A DNA stretch of 64,000 bases from Phycicoccus sp. Soil802 (GCF_001429605.1 NZ_LMSS01000006.1:1-64000); one strand, 5' to 3'. Positions 8,114-19,664 are shown, counted from the stretch's first letter. Made by a program: numbers and translations. The notes: generated by a model from the letters alone, not told the origin.

Positions 8114-9568
8114 TCAGACGACGAGCGGGCGGTCGTTCGGGTTGATCGGGCGGGGCAGCGCCGTGGCGCCGGTGAGGAAGCGGTCGACACCGGCCGCCGC
8201 AGAGCGGCCCTCGGCGATGGCCCACACGATGAGCGACTGCCCACGACCGGCGTCACCGGCCACGAACACGCCCGGGACCGACGACATGTAGTCCTGGTCG
8301 CGCTTGACGTTGGAACGCTCGTCGAGCTCGACCTCGAGCTGCTCGACGACTCCCGGGCCCTGCGGCCCGAGGAAGCCCATCGCGAGCAGGATCAGCTGGG
8401 CCGGCAGCACGCGCTCGGTGCCCTCGACCTCCTCGAAGCCCTGGTCGCCCATGCGGACCTCGACGACCCGGATGCCGGAGACCTTCCCGTCCTCGCCCAG
8501 GATCTCCTTGGTGGACGTGGCGTAGACGCGCTCCCCGCCCTCCTCGTGGGCCGACGCGACGCGGAAGAGCATCGGGTAGGTGGGCCACGGCTGACCCGCG
8601 ACCCGCTCCTCGCCCGGCTGCGGCATGATCTCGAGGCTGGTGACCGAGCGGGCGCCCTGGCGGTGCGAGGTGCCGATGCAGTCGGCGCCGGTGTCGCCAC
8701 CGCCGATGACGATGACGTCCTTGCCCTCGGCGGTGACCTGTCCCTCGACGGTCTCGCCGAGTGCGACGCGGTTGGCCGGCGGGAGGAAGTCCATCGCCTG
8801 CATGACGCCGTCGAGCTCGCGCCCGGGCACCGGCAGGTCACGCGGGACGGTGGCCCCGATGGCCAGGACGACAGCGTCGTAGCGGTCGCGCAGCTGCTTG
8901 CCGGTCACGTCGCCACCGACGTCGACCCCGCTGCGGAACCGGGTGCCTTCGGCCTCCATCTGGGCGATGCGGCGGTCGAGGACCGACTTCTCCATCTTGA
9001 ACTCGGGGATGCCGTAGCGCAGCAGGCCACCGGGCTTGTCGGCGCGCTCGTAGACCGCGACGGTGTGACCGGCGCGGGTGAGCTGCTGGGCCGCGGCCAG
9101 TCCCGCCGGACCGGAGCCGACGACGGCGACGGTCTTGCCGGAGAGCCGCTCGGGCGCCTGCGGCTGGACGTAGCCGGCGTCGAAGGCACGGTCGATCGTC
9201 GTGACCTCGATCTGCTTGATGGTCACCGCGGGCTGGTTGATCCCGAGGACGCAGGCCGTCTCACACGGTGCAGGGCAGAGCCGACCGGTGAACTCCGGGA
9301 AGTTGTTCGTGGCGTGCAGCCGCTCGATGGCCTCGCGCCAGTCGCCCTTCCAGGCCAGGTCGTTCCACTCGGGGATGAGGTTGCCGAGGGGACAACCGCT
9401 GTGGCAGAACGGGATCCCGCAGTCCATGCAGCGCCCCGCCTGCCGCTGCAGCTGGCCGAGCTCCTGCTCCTCGTAGACCTCCTTCCAGTCCCTGATCCGG
9501 ACCGGCACGGGGCGACGGGCGGGCAGCTCGCGCTCCCGCGTCTTCAGAAAACCTTGGGGGTCAGCCAC
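8114..9568 (-). CDS. gltD: Glutamate synthase (NADPH) small subunit
   Basis: The protein has 484 residues. The N-terminal cysteine-rich region ([20 protein letters not shown] and CPAPCETAC) carries the iron-sulfur clusters. It is followed by an FAD-binding Rossmann motif ([15 protein letters not shown], about residue 150), an NADPH-binding motif ([15 protein letters not shown], about residue 290) and a C-terminal GDAGRGQSL. It delivers electrons from NADPH to the large subunit for glutamate formation from glutamine and 2-oxoglutarate. The GTG start overlaps the gltB end by eight bases, with GGAGG upstream, so the two subunits are made in step. Confidence 0.97.
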   Translation of the reverse strand: MADPQGFLKTRERELPARRPVPVRIRDWKEVYEEQELGQLQRQAGRCMDCGIPFCHSGCPLGNLIPEWNDLAWKGDWREAIERLHATNNFPEFTGRLCPAPCETACVLGINQPAVTIKQIEVTTIDRAFDAGYVQPQAPERLSGKTVAVVGSGPAGLAAAQQLTRAGHTVAVYERADKPGGLLRYGIPEFKMEKSVLDRRIAQMEAEGTRFRSGVDVGGDVTGKQLRDRYDAVVLAIGATVPRDLPVPGRELDGVMQAMDFLPPANRVALGETVEGQVTAEGKDVIVIGGGDTGADCIGTSHRQGARSVTSLEIMPQPGEERVAGQPWPTYPMLFRVASAHEEGGERVYATSTKEILGEDGKVSGIRVVEVRMGDQGFEEVEGTERVLPAQLILLAMGFLGPQGPGVVEQLEVELDERSNVKRDQDYMSSVPGVFVAGDAGRGQSLIVWAIAEGRSAAAGVDRFLTGATALPRPINPNDRPLVV

Positions 9569-12500
9569 GGGAGGCCTCCATGATCCGCTCCCAGACCTCG
9601 GAGCCGTTGACGTCTAGTCCCTCCGCCTCGGCGGCGGCGCGCACGTCGAGGACGCGCTGGTAGTCACGCGGGAGGACCAGGGTGAACCGCGACCTCGCGG
9701 ACTCCCACTCCTCGAGCAGCCGGGCCGCGATGGGCGACTCGGTCTCCGCCACGTGTTGGACGAGCAGCTCGCGCACGACCGTCTCGTCGTCGGGGCGGAG
9801 CCCGGAGACGTCGACGAGCTCGGTGTTGACCCGGCTCTCGTCGAGGTCGAGGACGTAGGCCACTCCCCCGGACATGCCGGCCGCGAAGTTGCGCCCGGTC
9901 GGTCCGAGCACGAGGACGGTGCCGCCGGTCATGTACTCGCAGCCGTGGTCGCCGACACCCTCGACGACGGCGGTCGCGCCGGAGTTGCGGACGCAGAAGC
10001 GCTCGCCGACGAGTCCGCGCAGGAAGATCTGGCCCGTGGTGGCGCCGTAGCCGATGACGTTGCCGGCAATGACGTTCGCCTCGGCCTGCAACGGCGCGGC
10101 GCGGTCGGGACGGACCACGACGCGACCACCGGACAGGCCCTTGCCCACGTAGTCGTTCGCGTCACCCACCAGGCGCAGCGTGATGCCGCGTGGCAGGAAC
10201 GCGCCGAGCGACTGGCCGGCCGAACCGGTCAGGGTCAGGTCGATCGTGTTGTCGGGCAGCCCGTCGGGGTGCGCCTTGGTGACCTCGTGGCCGAGCAGCG
10301 TGCCGATCGTGCGGTTGACGTTGCGGACCGCGACCTCGCCGACCACCGGGGTGCCGTCGTTGATGGCCTCCCGCGCGATGGTGATGAGGTGGTGGTCGAG
10401 GGCCTTCTCCAGCCCGTGGTCCTGGGTCGTCGTGTTGCGACGGGCCGACCCGTCCGGGCTCTCCACGTCGGTGAAGATCGGTGCCAGGTCGAGCCCAGCG
10501 GCCTTCCAGTGGTTGACGGCGCGGGTGGCGTCGATCGCCGACACCTGGCCGATGGCCTCCTCGATGCTGCGGAAGCCCAGCACTGCCAGGTGCTCGCGGA
10601 CCTCCTCGGCGACGTACTCGAAGAACGTCTCGACGAACTCGGGCTTGCCGGAGAAGCGCGCGCGCAGCTCGGGGTTCTGGGTGGCGATGCCCACCGGACA
10701 GGTGTCGAGGTGGCAGACCCGCATCATGATGCAGCCGCTGACGACCAGCGGAGCCGTGGCGAACCCGAACTCCTCGGCACCGAGCAGCGCGGCGATGACG
10801 ACGTCGCGGCCGGTCTTGAGCTGACCGTCGCACTGCACGACGATCCGGTCGCGCAACCCGTTGAGCACCAAGGTCTGCTGGGTCTCGGCGAGGCCGATCT
10901 CCCACGGCCCACCGGCGTGCTTGAGCGAGGTGAGCGGGGACGCGCCGGTGCCACCGTCGTGACCGGAGATGAGGACCACGTCGGAGTGCGCCTTGGAGAC
11001 ACCCGCCGCGACCGTGCCGACACCGATCTCGGAGACCAGCTTCACGTGGATCCGGGCCTCGGGGTTGGCGTTCTTGAGGTCGTGGATCAGCTGGGCGAGG
11101 TCCTCGATCGAGTAGATGTCGTGGTGCGGCGGCGGGCTGATCAGGCCGACACCCGGCGTGGAGTGCCGGGTCGTGGCGATCCACGGGTAGACCTTGTGGC
11201 CGGGCAGCTGTCCGCCCTCACCGGGCTTGGCACCCTGCGCCATCTTGATCTGGATGTCGCCCGCCTTCGTCAGGTAGAGCGAGGTCACGCCGAACCGGCC
11301 CGACGCGACCTGCTTGATCGTCGAGCGCCGCTCGGGGTCCATCAGGCGGTCGATGTCCTCGCCACCCTCACCGGTGTTGGAGCGACCGCCGATGCGGTTC
11401 ATCGCGATGGCCAGCGTCTCGTGGGCTTCCTGGCTGATCGAGCCGTAGGACATGGCCCCGGTGTTGAACCGCTTGACGATCTCGCTGATCGGCTCGACCT
11501 CGTCGATCGGGACCGCGGGGCGCGGCGACGGGCCGCCGAGCGTGAACAGGCCACGCAGCGTCATCAGCCGCTCGGACTGCTCGTCGATCCGCGAGGTGTA
11601 CTGCTTGAAGATGTCGTAGCGCCGCTGCCGCGTCGAGTGCTGCAGGCGGAAGACGGTGTCGGGGTCGAACAGGTGCGGTTCACCTTCGCGCCGCCACTGG
11701 TACTCACCGCCCACACCGAGCTTGCGGTGCGGGAGCCGCACCCCGTCCGGAGGGTATGCCGCGGCGTGCCGGGCCGCGGTCTCCGCGGCGAGCACGTCGA
11801 GGCCAACGCCACCGAGCTGGCTCACCGTGCCGGTGAAGTAGCGGTCGACGAGCTCCTGCGAGAGCCCTAGTGCCTCGAAGACCTGGGCGCCGCGGTAGGA
11901 CGCGACGGTGGAGATGCCCATCTTCGACATCACCTTGAGGACGCCCTTGCCGAGCGCCTTGATCAGGTTCGCGACGGCTTGGTCGGCGGTGACGCCCTCG
12001 ATGGCGCCGGAGCGCACCAGGTCCTCCACCGACTCCATCGCGAGGTAGGGGTTGACCGCGGCCGCGCCGTAGCCGATGAGCAGGGCGACGTGGTGGACCT
12101 CGCGCACGTCACCGGCCTCGACGACGAGCCCCACGAGGGTGCGGGTCTTCTCACGGATCAGGTGGTGGTGCACCGCCGAGGTGAGGAGGAGCGACGGGAT
12201 CGGCGCGTAGTCGCGACCGGAGTCACGGTCGGAGAGCACGACGAAGCGGGCACCCTCGGCGATCGCCGCCGACACCTCGGCGAAGATCTCCTCGAGCCGC
12301 GCGGTCATCGCAGCGGCCCCACCGGTGACGTCGTAGAGCCCGCGCACGACGTGCGTCGCGTAGCCCGGCAGGTCGCCGTCGGCGTTGACGTGGACGATCT
12401 TGGCGAGGTGGTCGTTGTCGATCACCGGGAACGGCAGGACGACCTGGCGCGCGTGCGCCGGTCCCGCCGCGAGGGCGTTGCCCTCCGGACCGATGACGGT

Positions 12501-14105
12501 GCCCAGGGAGGTGACCAGCTCCTCGCGGATCGCGTCGAGCGGCGGGTTGGTCACCTGGGCGAACAGCTGCGTGAAGTAGTCGAAGACCAGCCGCGGACGG
12601 TCCGACAGCACGGCGATCGGGGTGTCGGTGCCCATCGAGCCGAGCGCCTCTCCCCCGGTCCTGGCCATCGGGGTGAGGAGGATCTTGAGCTCCTCCTGGG
12701 TGTAGCCGAAGGTCTGCTGGCGCCGGGCCACCGAGGCCGCGGTGTGCACGATGTGCTCGCGCTCGGGCAGGTCGTCGAGGTGGATGAGGCCGGCGTGCAG
12801 CCACTCGTCGTAGGGGTGCTGGGCGGCCAGCGAGGACTTCACCTCGTCGTCGGACACGATGCGGCCGTGCTCGGTGTCGACGAGGAACATCCGCCCCGGC
12901 TGGAGCCGGCCCTTGCGCACGACCCGCGTCGGGTCGAGGTCGAGGACCCCCGACTCGGAGGCGAGCACGACGAGCCCGTCGTCGGTCACCGAGTAGCGAC
13001 CGGGACGCAGGCCGTTGCGGTCCAGGACGGCGCCGATGAGGGACCCGTCCGTGAAGGTCACGCAGGCGGGGCCGTCCCACGGCTCCATGAACGTCGAGTG
13101 GAACTCGTAGAAGGCCCGTCGGGCCGGGTCCATCTCGGTGTTGTTCTCCCACGCCTCCGGGATCATCATGAGCACCGCGTGGGGCAGCGGGCGTCCGCCG
13201 AGGTGCAACAGCTCGAGCGCCTCGTCGAAGGAGGCCGAGTCGGAGGCCTCGGGGGTGCAGATCGGGAACAGCCGGTCGAGGTCGCCCGGGATGACGTCGG
13301 AGACCAGCTGGCTCTCGCGGGCGCTCATCCAGTTGCGGTTGCCCTTGACGGTGTTGATCTCGCCGTTGTGGGCGATCAGCCGGTAGGGGTGCGCGAGCGG
13401 CCAGCTCGGGAAGGTGTTGGTCGAGAACCGGGAGTGCACCAGCGCGAGCTGGGTCTCGAACCGGCGGTCGGACAGGTCGGGGAAGAACGGCTCGAGCTGC
13501 CCGGTGGTGAGCATGCCCTTGTAGACGAGCGTGCGACAGGACAGCGAGGGGAAGTAGACCTCGGTCTCGCGCTCGGCGCGCTTGCGCAGGCAGAAGGCGA
13601 GGCGGTCCAGCCCCAGCCCGACCATCCGGCCGACCGCGGCGGACACGAACAGCTGGCGGAAGAACGGCATGCAGTCGCGGGCGGCCTGGCCCACGAGCTC
13701 GGCGGCGACCGGCACGTCGCGCCAGCCCAGGACGGTGAGCCCCTCCTCGGCGGCGAGCTCCTCGATCCGGGCCACCACCTGGGCCCGCTCGGTCTCGTCG
13801 GTCGGCAGGAAGGCGGTGCCCACGGCATACGCGCCGTTGACCGGGAGGTCGAACTCGACCACCTCGCGGAAGAACGCGTCGGGGATCTGGGTGAGGATGC
13901 CGGCGCCGTCGCCGACCAGCGGGTCGGCGCCGGTGGCGCCGCGGTGGTCGAGGTTGCGCAGGGCGGTCAGCGCGTGGTCGACGATGTCGTGACCTGCACT
14001 TCCCCGCATCGTCGCCACGAGGGCCACGCCGCAAGCGTCGTGCTCGTGCTCGCGGCGGTAGAGGCCCGTGTCGGCGGGCTGGGCGGAGAAGCGCGCAGGA
14101 GTCAC
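9561..14105 (-). CDS. gltB: Glutamate synthase (NADPH) large subunit
   Basis: The protein has 1514 residues, the normal alpha-subunit length. A short propeptide precedes the catalytic Cys of the glutaminase domain ([12 protein letters not shown], about residue 25). The FMN-binding synthase domain lies in the second half ([34 protein letters not shown]), with the 3Fe-4S cysteines in [15 protein letters not shown], and the C-terminal beta-helix of the GXGXG type ([21 protein letters not shown]). With GltD it forms the main nitrogen-assimilation enzyme alongside glutamine synthetase. The start is GTG 14105. A leader of about 90 bases is likely. Confidence 0.97.
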   Translation of the reverse strand: MTPARFSAQPADTGLYRREHEHDACGVALVATMRGSAGHDIVDHALTALRNLDHRGATGADPLVGDGAGILTQIPDAFFREVVEFDLPVNGAYAVGTAFLPTDETERAQVVARIEELAAEEGLTVLGWRDVPVAAELVGQAARDCMPFFRQLFVSAAVGRMVGLGLDRLAFCLRKRAERETEVYFPSLSCRTLVYKGMLTTGQLEPFFPDLSDRRFETQLALVHSRFSTNTFPSWPLAHPYRLIAHNGEINTVKGNRNWMSARESQLVSDVIPGDLDRLFPICTPEASDSASFDEALELLHLGGRPLPHAVLMMIPEAWENNTEMDPARRAFYEFHSTFMEPWDGPACVTFTDGSLIGAVLDRNGLRPGRYSVTDDGLVVLASESGVLDLDPTRVVRKGRLQPGRMFLVDTEHGRIVSDDEVKSSLAAQHPYDEWLHAGLIHLDDLPEREHIVHTAASVARRQQTFGYTQEELKILLTPMARTGGEALGSMGTDTPIAVLSDRPRLVFDYFTQLFAQVTNPPLDAIREELVTSLGTVIGPEGNALAAGPAHARQVVLPFPVIDNDHLAKIVHVNADGDLPGYATHVVRGLYDVTGGAAAMTARLEEIFAEVSAAIAEGARFVVLSDRDSGRDYAPIPSLLLTSAVHHHLIREKTRTLVGLVVEAGDVREVHHVALLIGYGAAAVNPYLAMESVEDLVRSGAIEGVTADQAVANLIKALGKGVLKVMSKMGISTVASYRGAQVFEALGLSQELVDRYFTGTVSQLGGVGLDVLAAETAARHAAAYPPDGVRLPHRKLGVGGEYQWRREGEPHLFDPDTVFRLQHSTRQRRYDIFKQYTSRIDEQSERLMTLRGLFTLGGPSPRPAVPIDEVEPISEIVKRFNTGAMSYGSISQEAHETLAIAMNRIGGRSNTGEGGEDIDRLMDPERRSTIKQVASGRFGVTSLYLTKAGDIQIKMAQGAKPGEGGQLPGHKVYPWIATTRHSTPGVGLISPPPHHDIYSIEDLAQLIHDLKNANPEARIHVKLVSEIGVGTVAAGVSKAHSDVVLISGHDGGTGASPLTSLKHAGGPWEIGLAETQQTLVLNGLRDRIVVQCDGQLKTGRDVVIAALLGAEEFGFATAPLVVSGCIMMRVCHLDTCPVGIATQNPELRARFSGKPEFVETFFEYVAEEVREHLAVLGFRSIEEAIGQVSAIDATRAVNHWKAAGLDLAPIFTDVESPDGSARRNTTTQDHGLEKALDHHLITIAREAINDGTPVVGEVAVRNVNRTIGTLLGHEVTKAHPDGLPDNTIDLTLTGSAGQSLGAFLPRGITLRLVGDANDYVGKGLSGGRVVVRPDRAAPLQAEANVIAGNVIGYGATTGQIFLRGLVGERFCVRNSGATAVVEGVGDHGCEYMTGGTVLVLGPTGRNFAAGMSGGVAYVLDLDESRVNTELVDVSGLRPDDETVVRELLVQHVAETESPIAARLLEEWESARSRFTLVLPRDYQRVLDVRAAAEAEGLDVNGSEVWERIMEASRG

Positions 14106-14246
14106 GTTCGGGTCACCGTCCTTGGGGGGGAGTCAAGTGCGTTGTGGAACCCAAGTTGGGCACACCATTTCACGCGCGTGGACGGCCTTGGCCACGGCTG
14201 CAGGAAGGATAGCCGGTGGGCCGTTTGTCCCGCCATGTGAGCCGAC
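14106..14246 (-). promoter_or_regulatory. gltB upstream region with palindrome
   Basis: The spacer between lgt and gltB holds a possible -10 box TATCCT (14211-14206) without a good -35, and a short palindrome CCCAAGTTGGG at 14150-14160 about 50 bases before the gltB start. An AAGGACGG ribosome site stands about ten bases before the GTG. The palindrome is a candidate nitrogen-control or other regulator site; the regulator is unknown. Confidence 0.4.
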
Positions 14247-15134
14247 CTATTCCGTATGTTGAGACGCGACCTCTCGGGGGACCGCCACCTCGCGACGCCT
14301 CCCGAACCAGACGATGGCGATGCCGAGCAGGAAGACCAGGATGCTGGTCCACACGTTGACCCGCACGCCGAAGATCAGGTTGGCCTCGTCGCTGCGCATC
14401 AGCTCGAAGACGATCCGGCCCATCGGGTAGCCGATCACGTAGAGGCCGAAGAGCTGGCCCTTGCGCAGCGCCCACCGGCGGTCCACGAGCACGAGGACGA
14501 GGGCCAGGAGCAGGCACCACAGGGACTCGTAGAGGAAGGTCGGCTGGAAGGTGCCGAGCACGATGGCCTTGCCGTTCGCGTCCCGCACCGCGTGGCCGGC
14601 CGACTGGTCCCACTCGTGGATGGTCAGGCCCCAGGGCAGGTCGGTCGGCCGGCCGTAGAGCTCGTTGTTGAACCAGTTGCCCCAGCGGCCCAGCGCCTGC
14701 GCGACGGCCACCCCGGGGGCTGCGGCGTCGATGTAGTCCAGGAACGGCACCCCGTGACGGCGGGCGCCGATCCAGGCGCCGAGCGCACCCAGGGAGATGG
14801 CACCCCAGATGCCGAGGCCGCCCTCCCAGATGTACAGCGCCTTGAGCGGGTGACCGCCCGCGCCGAAGTAGGGCTCCGGCGTCGTGATGACGTGGTAGAT
14901 CCGGCCGCCGATGATGCCGAACGGGACCGCCCAGGCCGAGATGTCGACGGCCTTCTCCTTGGCGTGCCCCCGGTCGACGAGTCGCCGACCGGTGATCCAG
15001 ACGGCGACCACGATGCCCGCGAGGATGCACAGCGCGTAGCCACGCAGCGGGAAGGGCCCGAGGTGCCAGACACCGGAGGACGGGCTGGGCAGCGACCCCG
15101 GGAGGGCGCTCGGAAGGGCCGCCAGCGAGGTCAC
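14247..15134 (-). CDS. lgt: Prolipoprotein diacylglyceryl transferase
   Basis: The start is GTG 15134, which overlaps the DsbA-like stop (GTGA); an upstream ATG in the same frame lies inside the neighbouring gene and is rejected. The 295-residue membrane enzyme attaches diacylglycerol from phosphatidylglycerol to the cysteine of prolipoproteins. The Lgt signature region is clear (AQALGRWGNWFNNELYGRP) with its conserved Arg and Asn, plus PFPLRGYALCILAGI near the N-terminus and GTFQPTFLYESLW. Seven membrane segments are expected. Its place behind a DsbA/MauE pair groups envelope-protein maturation functions. Confidence 0.95.
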   Translation of the reverse strand: MTSLAALPSALPGSLPSPSSGVWHLGPFPLRGYALCILAGIVVAVWITGRRLVDRGHAKEKAVDISAWAVPFGIIGGRIYHVITTPEPYFGAGGHPLKALYIWEGGLGIWGAISLGALGAWIGARRHGVPFLDYIDAAAPGVAVAQALGRWGNWFNNELYGRPTDLPWGLTIHEWDQSAGHAVRDANGKAIVLGTFQPTFLYESLWCLLLALVLVLVDRRWALRKGQLFGLYVIGYPMGRIVFELMRSDEANLIFGVRVNVWTSILVFLLGIAIVWFGRRREVAVPREVASQHTE

Positions 15135-15910
15135 TTGGTCGCGGCCTTGACCTCGGCGGCGAGCTTGTCGCGGGTGAGGCCGCTGAGGTCGACGACCTTG
15201 CCGTTGAGCTTGACCGTCGGGGTGCCGTTCACGCCGTCCTTCTCCGACTGGGTCTGCACCGACTCGACCCACTGGTTGTGCGACTTGGCCGCGTAGCACT
15301 GCTCCCACGTGGTCAGGGTGGGACCATCGAGCCCGGCCTGCACGGCGAACCTCTTGAGGTCGGCGTCGGTGTAGCCGGCGCCCTCGGTCTTGGGCTGACC
15401 CTGGAAGGTGGCGGCGTGGTACTGCAGGAACTTGTCGGCGTCAGCGGCGCACGAGGCGGCGTTCGCAGCACGGTTCGAGGAGTCGTTGCGGAGGTTGTCG
15501 TCGAGGAACGACAGGGGGTGGGCGACCAGCTTCACCTGGTTGGCCTTGACCAGGTCGACGATCTGGAGCCCGAAGATCTCCTCGAACCGCGCACAGACCG
15601 GGCACTGGAAGTCCTCGTAGAGGTCCAGGGTGGGCACGTTCGCGGGCGCAGTCGGGTTCACGACGATGCCGGCGCCCATCGCCGCCACGTTCTTGGGAAG
15701 GGCCGACCCGCCCGCCGTGGTGGCCTCCTTCTTGTCGCTGCTGCCCAGGATCACCGCCGTGATCACCGCTGCGAGCACGACCACCACGACCACCGTCGCC
15801 ACCACGATGCGGTTCGCGCCGCCGTTGCCACCGCCCTTGGCGTTGCGGATGCCACCCTTGGGGGCTGCGGCCTGGATCTTGGCCTTGCGGCTGGCGCTGG
15901 TGCTGGTCAT
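15131..15910 (-). CDS. DsbA-like membrane-anchored thiol-disulfide oxidoreductase
   Basis: The start is ATG 15910, overlapping the MauE stop (ATGA). The 259-residue protein has a basic cytoplasmic N-terminus, one membrane anchor (about residues 33-55, IVVATVVVVVVLAAVITAVI) and an exterior DsbA/thioredoxin_4 domain with the redox motif CPVC in LYEDFQCPVCARFEE and the cis-proline loop NGTPTV. It probably oxidises or isomerises disulfides in exported proteins. The partner upstream, a MauE/DoxX-type membrane protein, may recycle it. Downstream is lgt. Confidence 0.9.
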   Translation of the reverse strand: MTSTSASRKAKIQAAAPKGGIRNAKGGGNGGANRIVVATVVVVVVLAAVITAVILGSSDKKEATTAGGSALPKNVAAMGAGIVVNPTAPANVPTLDLYEDFQCPVCARFEEIFGLQIVDLVKANQVKLVAHPLSFLDDNLRNDSSNRAANAASCAADADKFLQYHAATFQGQPKTEGAGYTDADLKRFAVQAGLDGPTLTTWEQCYAAKSHNQWVESVQTQSEKDGVNGTPTVKLNGKVVDLSGLTRDKLAAEVKAATK

Positions 15911-16419
15911 GCGTGGGGCTGCCTCTCGTGGTCCGAACTGTGCTGGTCGCCGAACAGGGTCCGCTCGAGGCTGAGGGAGGACCGAGGTCGCACCGTCAGC
16001 CACAGGGCGCAGGCGAGCAGCCCGACGTCGCGGGCGATCTCCTGCGGATACTGCGTCTGGGAGGCCGCAATGGTTCCCCCCTTGCCGAAACAACCGCAGT
16101 CGATGGACAGGCCACGGGCCCACGCCGAGGCGATCCCGATGATGAAGACCACCATCAGGAAGCCGCCCACGACGGCACTGAACCGGGTGAACAACCCCAG
16201 GATCAGCAGCACGCCGATCGCGACCTCGAGGATCGGCAGGCCGTAGCCGAGGTAGCCGGCCACGTCGTAGGGCAGCAGCTGGTAGGCCCGGACCGACCGC
16301 GCGGAGGTCTCGAGGTGACCGACCTTGAGCAGCCCGGCCACGAGGACCACGCCACCCAGGATGAGCCGGGCGAGCAGCCCGATGACGTCGCGGACCCGCG
16401 GGGTCGACAGCAGGCTCAT
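15907..16419 (-). CDS. MauE/DoxX-family redox-associated membrane protein
   Basis: The start chosen is ATG 16419, one base after the trpA stop; a frame from 16455 would run into trpA. The 170-residue protein has four membrane segments (LLARLILGGVVLVAGLLK, LGYGLPILEVAIGVLLIL, VVGGFLMVVFIIGI) and the conserved motif DCGCFGKGG at the membrane edge, whose cysteines fit a quinone-linked thiol relay as in MauE-type proteins. It overlaps the DsbA-like gene by four bases, which supports a functional pair (DsbB-like role, inferred). Confidence 0.88.
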   Translation of the reverse strand: MSLLSTPRVRDVIGLLARLILGGVVLVAGLLKVGHLETSARSVRAYQLLPYDVAGYLGYGLPILEVAIGVLLILGLFTRFSAVVGGFLMVVFIIGIASAWARGLSIDCGCFGKGGTIAASQTQYPQEIARDVGLLACALWLTVRPRSSLSLERTLFGDQHSSDHERQPHA

Positions 16420-16420
16420 C

Positions 16421-17239
16421 TCAGCGACCGCTCCGGACGCCCTCGGCCAGCTCACCGACCAGGGCGCGGAGCGAGGCGAGGCCGGCGGCCGGGTCGTCCG
16501 CCTCGGTGAGGCACCGCACCAGCGCAGAGCCCACGATCACGCCGTCGGCGTAGGCGGCGACCTCGGCCGCCTGCGACCCGCCGGAGACCCCGAGGCCCAC
16601 GCACACCGGCTTGTCGGTGACCGCCTTGGTGCGGTTGACGATGACTGCCGCGGCGTCGCCCATCGACGTCCTGGCGCCGGTCACGCCCATGTGCGACACG
16701 GCATACACGAAGCCACGGCACTGGGCGGTCACGGCGGCGATGCGCTGCTCCGTGGAGCTGGGGGCGACCAGGAAGACGCGGTCGAGGCCGGTCTCGTCGC
16801 TCGCGGCGATCCACTCGGCCGCCTCGTCGGGGATGAGGTCGGGCGTGATGATGCCGGCGCCACCGGCGGCTGCGAGGTCACGCGCGAAGGCGGTGGGCCC
16901 GTGGCGCAGGATGAGGTTCCAGTAGGACATCACGAGTGGCGGGGCCCCGGCGTCGCGGACCGCTCGCGTCGCGGCGAAGGCGTCGGCGACGTGGACCCCG
17001 CGCTTGAGCGCCTGGTCGGCGGCGTAGGCGATCACCGGACCGTCCATCAGGGGGTCGCTGTAGGGGATGCCGACCTCGACGATGTCGACGCCCGCCTCGA
17101 CCATCGCGACCATCGCCTCGATCGAGCCCGCGACCGAGGGGAAGCCGACAGGGAGGTAGCCGACGAGCGCGGCGCGGTTCTCGGCGCGGCACTGCTCGAG
17201 GACGGCGCCGACCCCGATGCCCGTGGTCGTGGAGCTCAC
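16421..17239 (-). CDS. trpA: Tryptophan synthase alpha chain
   Basis: The start is GTG 17239, overlapping the trpB stop (GTGA). The 272-residue TIM barrel cleaves indole-3-glycerol phosphate to indole and glyceraldehyde 3-phosphate and passes indole to TrpB. The signature [19 protein letters not shown] contains the catalytic Glu and Asp, and the phosphate-binding loop VCVGLGVSG is seen near the C-terminus. It is the third gene of trpC-trpB-trpA. Confidence 0.97.
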   Translation of the reverse strand: MSSTTTGIGVGAVLEQCRAENRAALVGYLPVGFPSVAGSIEAMVAMVEAGVDIVEVGIPYSDPLMDGPVIAYAADQALKRGVHVADAFAATRAVRDAGAPPLVMSYWNLILRHGPTAFARDLAAAGGAGIITPDLIPDEAAEWIAASDETGLDRVFLVAPSSTEQRIAAVTAQCRGFVYAVSHMGVTGARTSMGDAAAVIVNRTKAVTDKPVCVGLGVSGGSQAAEVAAYADGVIVGSALVRCLTEADDPAAGLASLRALVGELAEGVRSGR

Positions 17240-18507
17240 AGCTGGGTCCTTCCGTCGCCCTCGGCGCGCGGCTCGTCGGCCGTGCCGCTCCGGACCGGGT
17301 CGGTCTCGATGAGGCCGAACCACTCGGCGGCCGTGTGCATGTCCTTGTCGCCGCGCCCCGACAGGTTGACCAGGAGCAGGGCGTCAGGGCCGAGCTCGCG
17401 ACCGACCTCGATCGCGCCGGCGAGGGCGTGCGCCGACTCCAGGGCCGGGATGATCCCCTCGGTGCGGCAGAGCAGCTCGAAGGCCTTCATGGTCTGCTCG
17501 TCGGTGGCGTAGCGGTACTCGGCGCGACCCGTGTCGCGCAGGTGGGCGTGCTCCGGGCCGACGCTCGGGTAGTCGAGCCCCGCCGAGATCGAGTGCGACT
17601 CGAGGGTCTGGCCGTCGTCGTCCTGCATGAGGTAGCTGAAGGTGCCGTGCAGCACCCCCGGCGAGCTGGCCGCGAACCGCGCGGCGTGCCGGCCGGACTC
17701 GATGCCCTCTCCCCCGGCCTCGATGCCGATCAGCCGGACCCCGGCGTCGTCGATGAACCGGTGGAAGATGCCCATCGCGTTGGATCCCCCACCGACACAG
17801 GCGATCACGGCGTCGGGGAGACGTCCGGTGAGGTCGAGGACCTGGGCGCGGGCCTCGACCCCGATCACGCGGTGGAAGTCGCGGACCATCTCGGGGAACG
17901 GGTGCGGTCCCGTCACGGTGCCTAGGATGTAGTGGGTGTTGCCGACGTTGGTGACCCAGTCGCGCAGGGCGTCGTTGATGGCGTCCTTGAGGGTCGCGCT
18001 GCCGGTCGGGACGGCGACCACCTCGGCACCGAGCATCCGCATGCGGGCCACGTTGAGGGCCTGGCGCTCGGTGTCGACCTTTCCCATGTAGATGACGCAC
18101 TCGAGCCCCATGAGGGCGGCCGCGGTGGCGGTCGCGACGCCGTGCTGACCGGCACCGGTCTCGGCGATCACCCGCGTCTTGCCCATCCGCTTGGTCAGCA
18201 GGGCCTGCGCCAGCACGTTGTTGATCTTGTGCGAACCGGTGTGGTTGAGGTCCTCGCGCTTGAGGATGATCCGGGCGCCACCGGCGTGGGCGGCGAACCG
18301 CGGCACCTCGGTGATGATGCTCGGACGGCCCGTGTAGGTGCGGTGCAGGCGCTCGAGCTCGCCCATGAACTCGGGGTCGACCATCGCCTTGCGGCGCGCC
18401 TCGTCGAGCTCCTCCAGCGCGGGGATGAGGGCCTCGGGCACGTAGCGGCCGCCGAAGTCGCCGAAGCGTCCGGGGCGGGCCAGGGGCTCGGGGGTCAGAC
18501 CGGTCAT
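17236..18507 (-). CDS. trpB: Tryptophan synthase beta chain
   Basis: The 423-residue PLP enzyme joins indole and serine to give tryptophan. The N-terminal [19 protein letters not shown] is typical of TrpB1. The PLP lysine lies in [11 protein letters not shown], and the phosphate-binding loop is [14 protein letters not shown]-terminal tail of about 20 residues ([12 protein letters not shown]) extends past the usual end. The ATG overlaps the trpC stop by four bases. Confidence 0.97.
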   Translation of the reverse strand: MTGLTPEPLARPGRFGDFGGRYVPEALIPALEELDEARRKAMVDPEFMGELERLHRTYTGRPSIITEVPRFAAHAGGARIILKREDLNHTGSHKINNVLAQALLTKRMGKTRVIAETGAGQHGVATATAAALMGLECVIYMGKVDTERQALNVARMRMLGAEVVAVPTGSATLKDAINDALRDWVTNVGNTHYILGTVTGPHPFPEMVRDFHRVIGVEARAQVLDLTGRLPDAVIACVGGGSNAMGIFHRFIDDAGVRLIGIEAGGEGIESGRHAARFAASSPGVLHGTFSYLMQDDDGQTLESHSISAGLDYPSVGPEHAHLRDTGRAEYRYATDEQTMKAFELLCRTEGIIPALESAHALAGAIEVGRELGPDALLLVNLSGRGDKDMHTAAEWFGLIETDPVRSGTADEPRAEGDGRTQL

Positions 18508-19295
18508 GGTGTGGCTCCCGCCGCGATGAGTTCGTATGCCGCGCGGCGCGGGTCGCTGCCCCGCACCAGTGCCTCGCCCACGAGCACGGCATCGGCGCCT
18601 TCACCCGCGAACCGGGCGGCGTCCTGCGGTCCCCCGACCCCGGACTCGGCCACCTTGACACAGGAGTCGGGGATCAAGGGGGTGAGTCGAGCGAAGGTGT
18701 CGGGGTCGACGGCGAGCGTCTTGAGGTTGCGGGCGTTGACCCCGATCACCGAGGCGCCTGCGTCGACGGCTCGACGGGTCTCGTCCTCGTCGTGCACCTC
18801 GACGAGCGCGGTCATGCCGAGCTCGTGGGCCAGCCCGTGCATCCGGACGAGGTCGTCCTGCCCCAATGCCGCGACGATGAGCAGGATCAGGTCGGCGCCG
18901 TGGGCTCGGGCTTCGAAGAGCTGGTAGTCGTCGACCATGAAGTCCTTGCGCAGCACCGGGATCCGCACCGCCTTGCGCACCGCGTCGAGGTCGTCGAGCG
19001 AGCCGTGGAACCGGCGGCGCTCGGTGAGGACGCTGACCGCGGTGGCTCCGCCCGCCTCGTACTCCGCAGCGAGAGCGGCGGGGTCGGCGATCGGTGCCAG
19101 CGCGCCCTTGCTGGGGCTGGCTCGCTTGACCTCGGCGATCAGCGCCAGGCCGGGACGACGGAGGGCTGACTCGGCGTCGAGGGCAGGGGCGGCTGCTGCC
19201 GCCAGCTCCTCGATGCGGTCACGGCCGACGACCGCCTGTGCGCCGGCGAGGTCTTCGCGGACGCCGGCAACGATGTCGTCGAGCACGGTGGGCAT
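18504..19295 (-). CDS. trpC: Indole-3-glycerol phosphate synthase
   Basis: The 263-residue TIM barrel has the motif [12 protein letters not shown] with the catalytic lysine, [15 protein letters not shown], and EVHDEDE and [11 protein letters not shown]-type strands ([14 protein letters not shown]). It closes the indole ring from CdRP. It is the first gene of the trpC-trpB-trpA-mauE-dsbA-lgt run, all linked by overlaps or a one-base gap. A -10 box six bases before the ATG predicts a leaderless message. Confidence 0.96.
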   Translation of the reverse strand: MPTVLDDIVAGVREDLAGAQAVVGRDRIEELAAAAAPALDAESALRRPGLALIAEVKRASPSKGALAPIADPAALAAEYEAGGATAVSVLTERRRFHGSLDDLDAVRKAVRIPVLRKDFMVDDYQLFEARAHGADLILLIVAALGQDDLVRMHGLAHELGMTALVEVHDEDETRRAVDAGASVIGVNARNLKTLAVDPDTFARLTPLIPDSCVKVAESGVGGPQDAARFAGEGADAVLVGEALVRGSDPRRAAYELIAAGATP

Positions 19296-19301
19296 GTCGA
19301 C

Positions 19302-19307
19302 AGGCTA
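19302..19307 (-). promoter_or_regulatory. -10 box (TAGCCT) six bases before trpC
   Basis: TAGCCT at 19307-19302, then six bases (GTCGAC) and the trpC ATG at 19295. There is no purine-rich ribosome site, so transcription and translation probably start at the same A. This is a typical actinobacterial leaderless arrangement. Confidence 0.6.
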
Positions 19308-19403
19308 TCCAGCGGAACTGGGAGCTCCCTGCAGGGGTCAGCCGGTGGACGGGTTGCCGCTCTACCGCACGGCGGCCCGGCGACGCCGGGCATGCGCCGC
19401 CAG

Positions 19404-19664
19404 CTACTTGATGCCGACCTCGGGCTTGTTGCTGTCGGGGGTGTCCGGGCCGTCGAGCGTGGTCGCGCCGTAGCCGGCGAGCGACAGCACCTTGCCAGCC
19501 ACTGCACCGATGACGCAGATGACCATGCCGATGACGAACACCGCGACGTTGGCGATGGCGACACCCCAGGCAGCGATGGCCGACCCGAGGAGGATGACGC
19601 CGACTCCCGTCCACGCGGCAACACTGTGCCCGTGGTCTTCTTCGTGGATCTCTTGGTCTGCCAT
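19404..19664 (-). CDS. HGxxPAAW-family small membrane protein
   Basis: This 86-residue protein has an N-terminal acidic/His stretch followed by HGHSVAAWTGVGV, a variant of the HGxxPAAW motif (V in place of P), and two membrane helices (VILLGSAIAAWGVAIANVAV; IGMVICVIGAVAGKVL). Such proteins regularly sit inside actinobacterial trp clusters; their role is unknown. AGGAG stands before the ATG. It lies between the trpE/TRP-membrane unit and trpC, with about 80-110 bases on either side. Confidence 0.85.
   Translation of the reverse strand: MADQEIHEEDHGHSVAAWTGVGVILLGSAIAAWGVAIANVAVFVIGMVICVIGAVAGKVLSLAGYGATTLDGPDTPDSNKPEVGIK

Noticed and set aside
9753-11870. Plus-strand open frame opposite gltB
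   Set aside because: It is fully antisense to the conserved synthase domain and has no recognisable motif.
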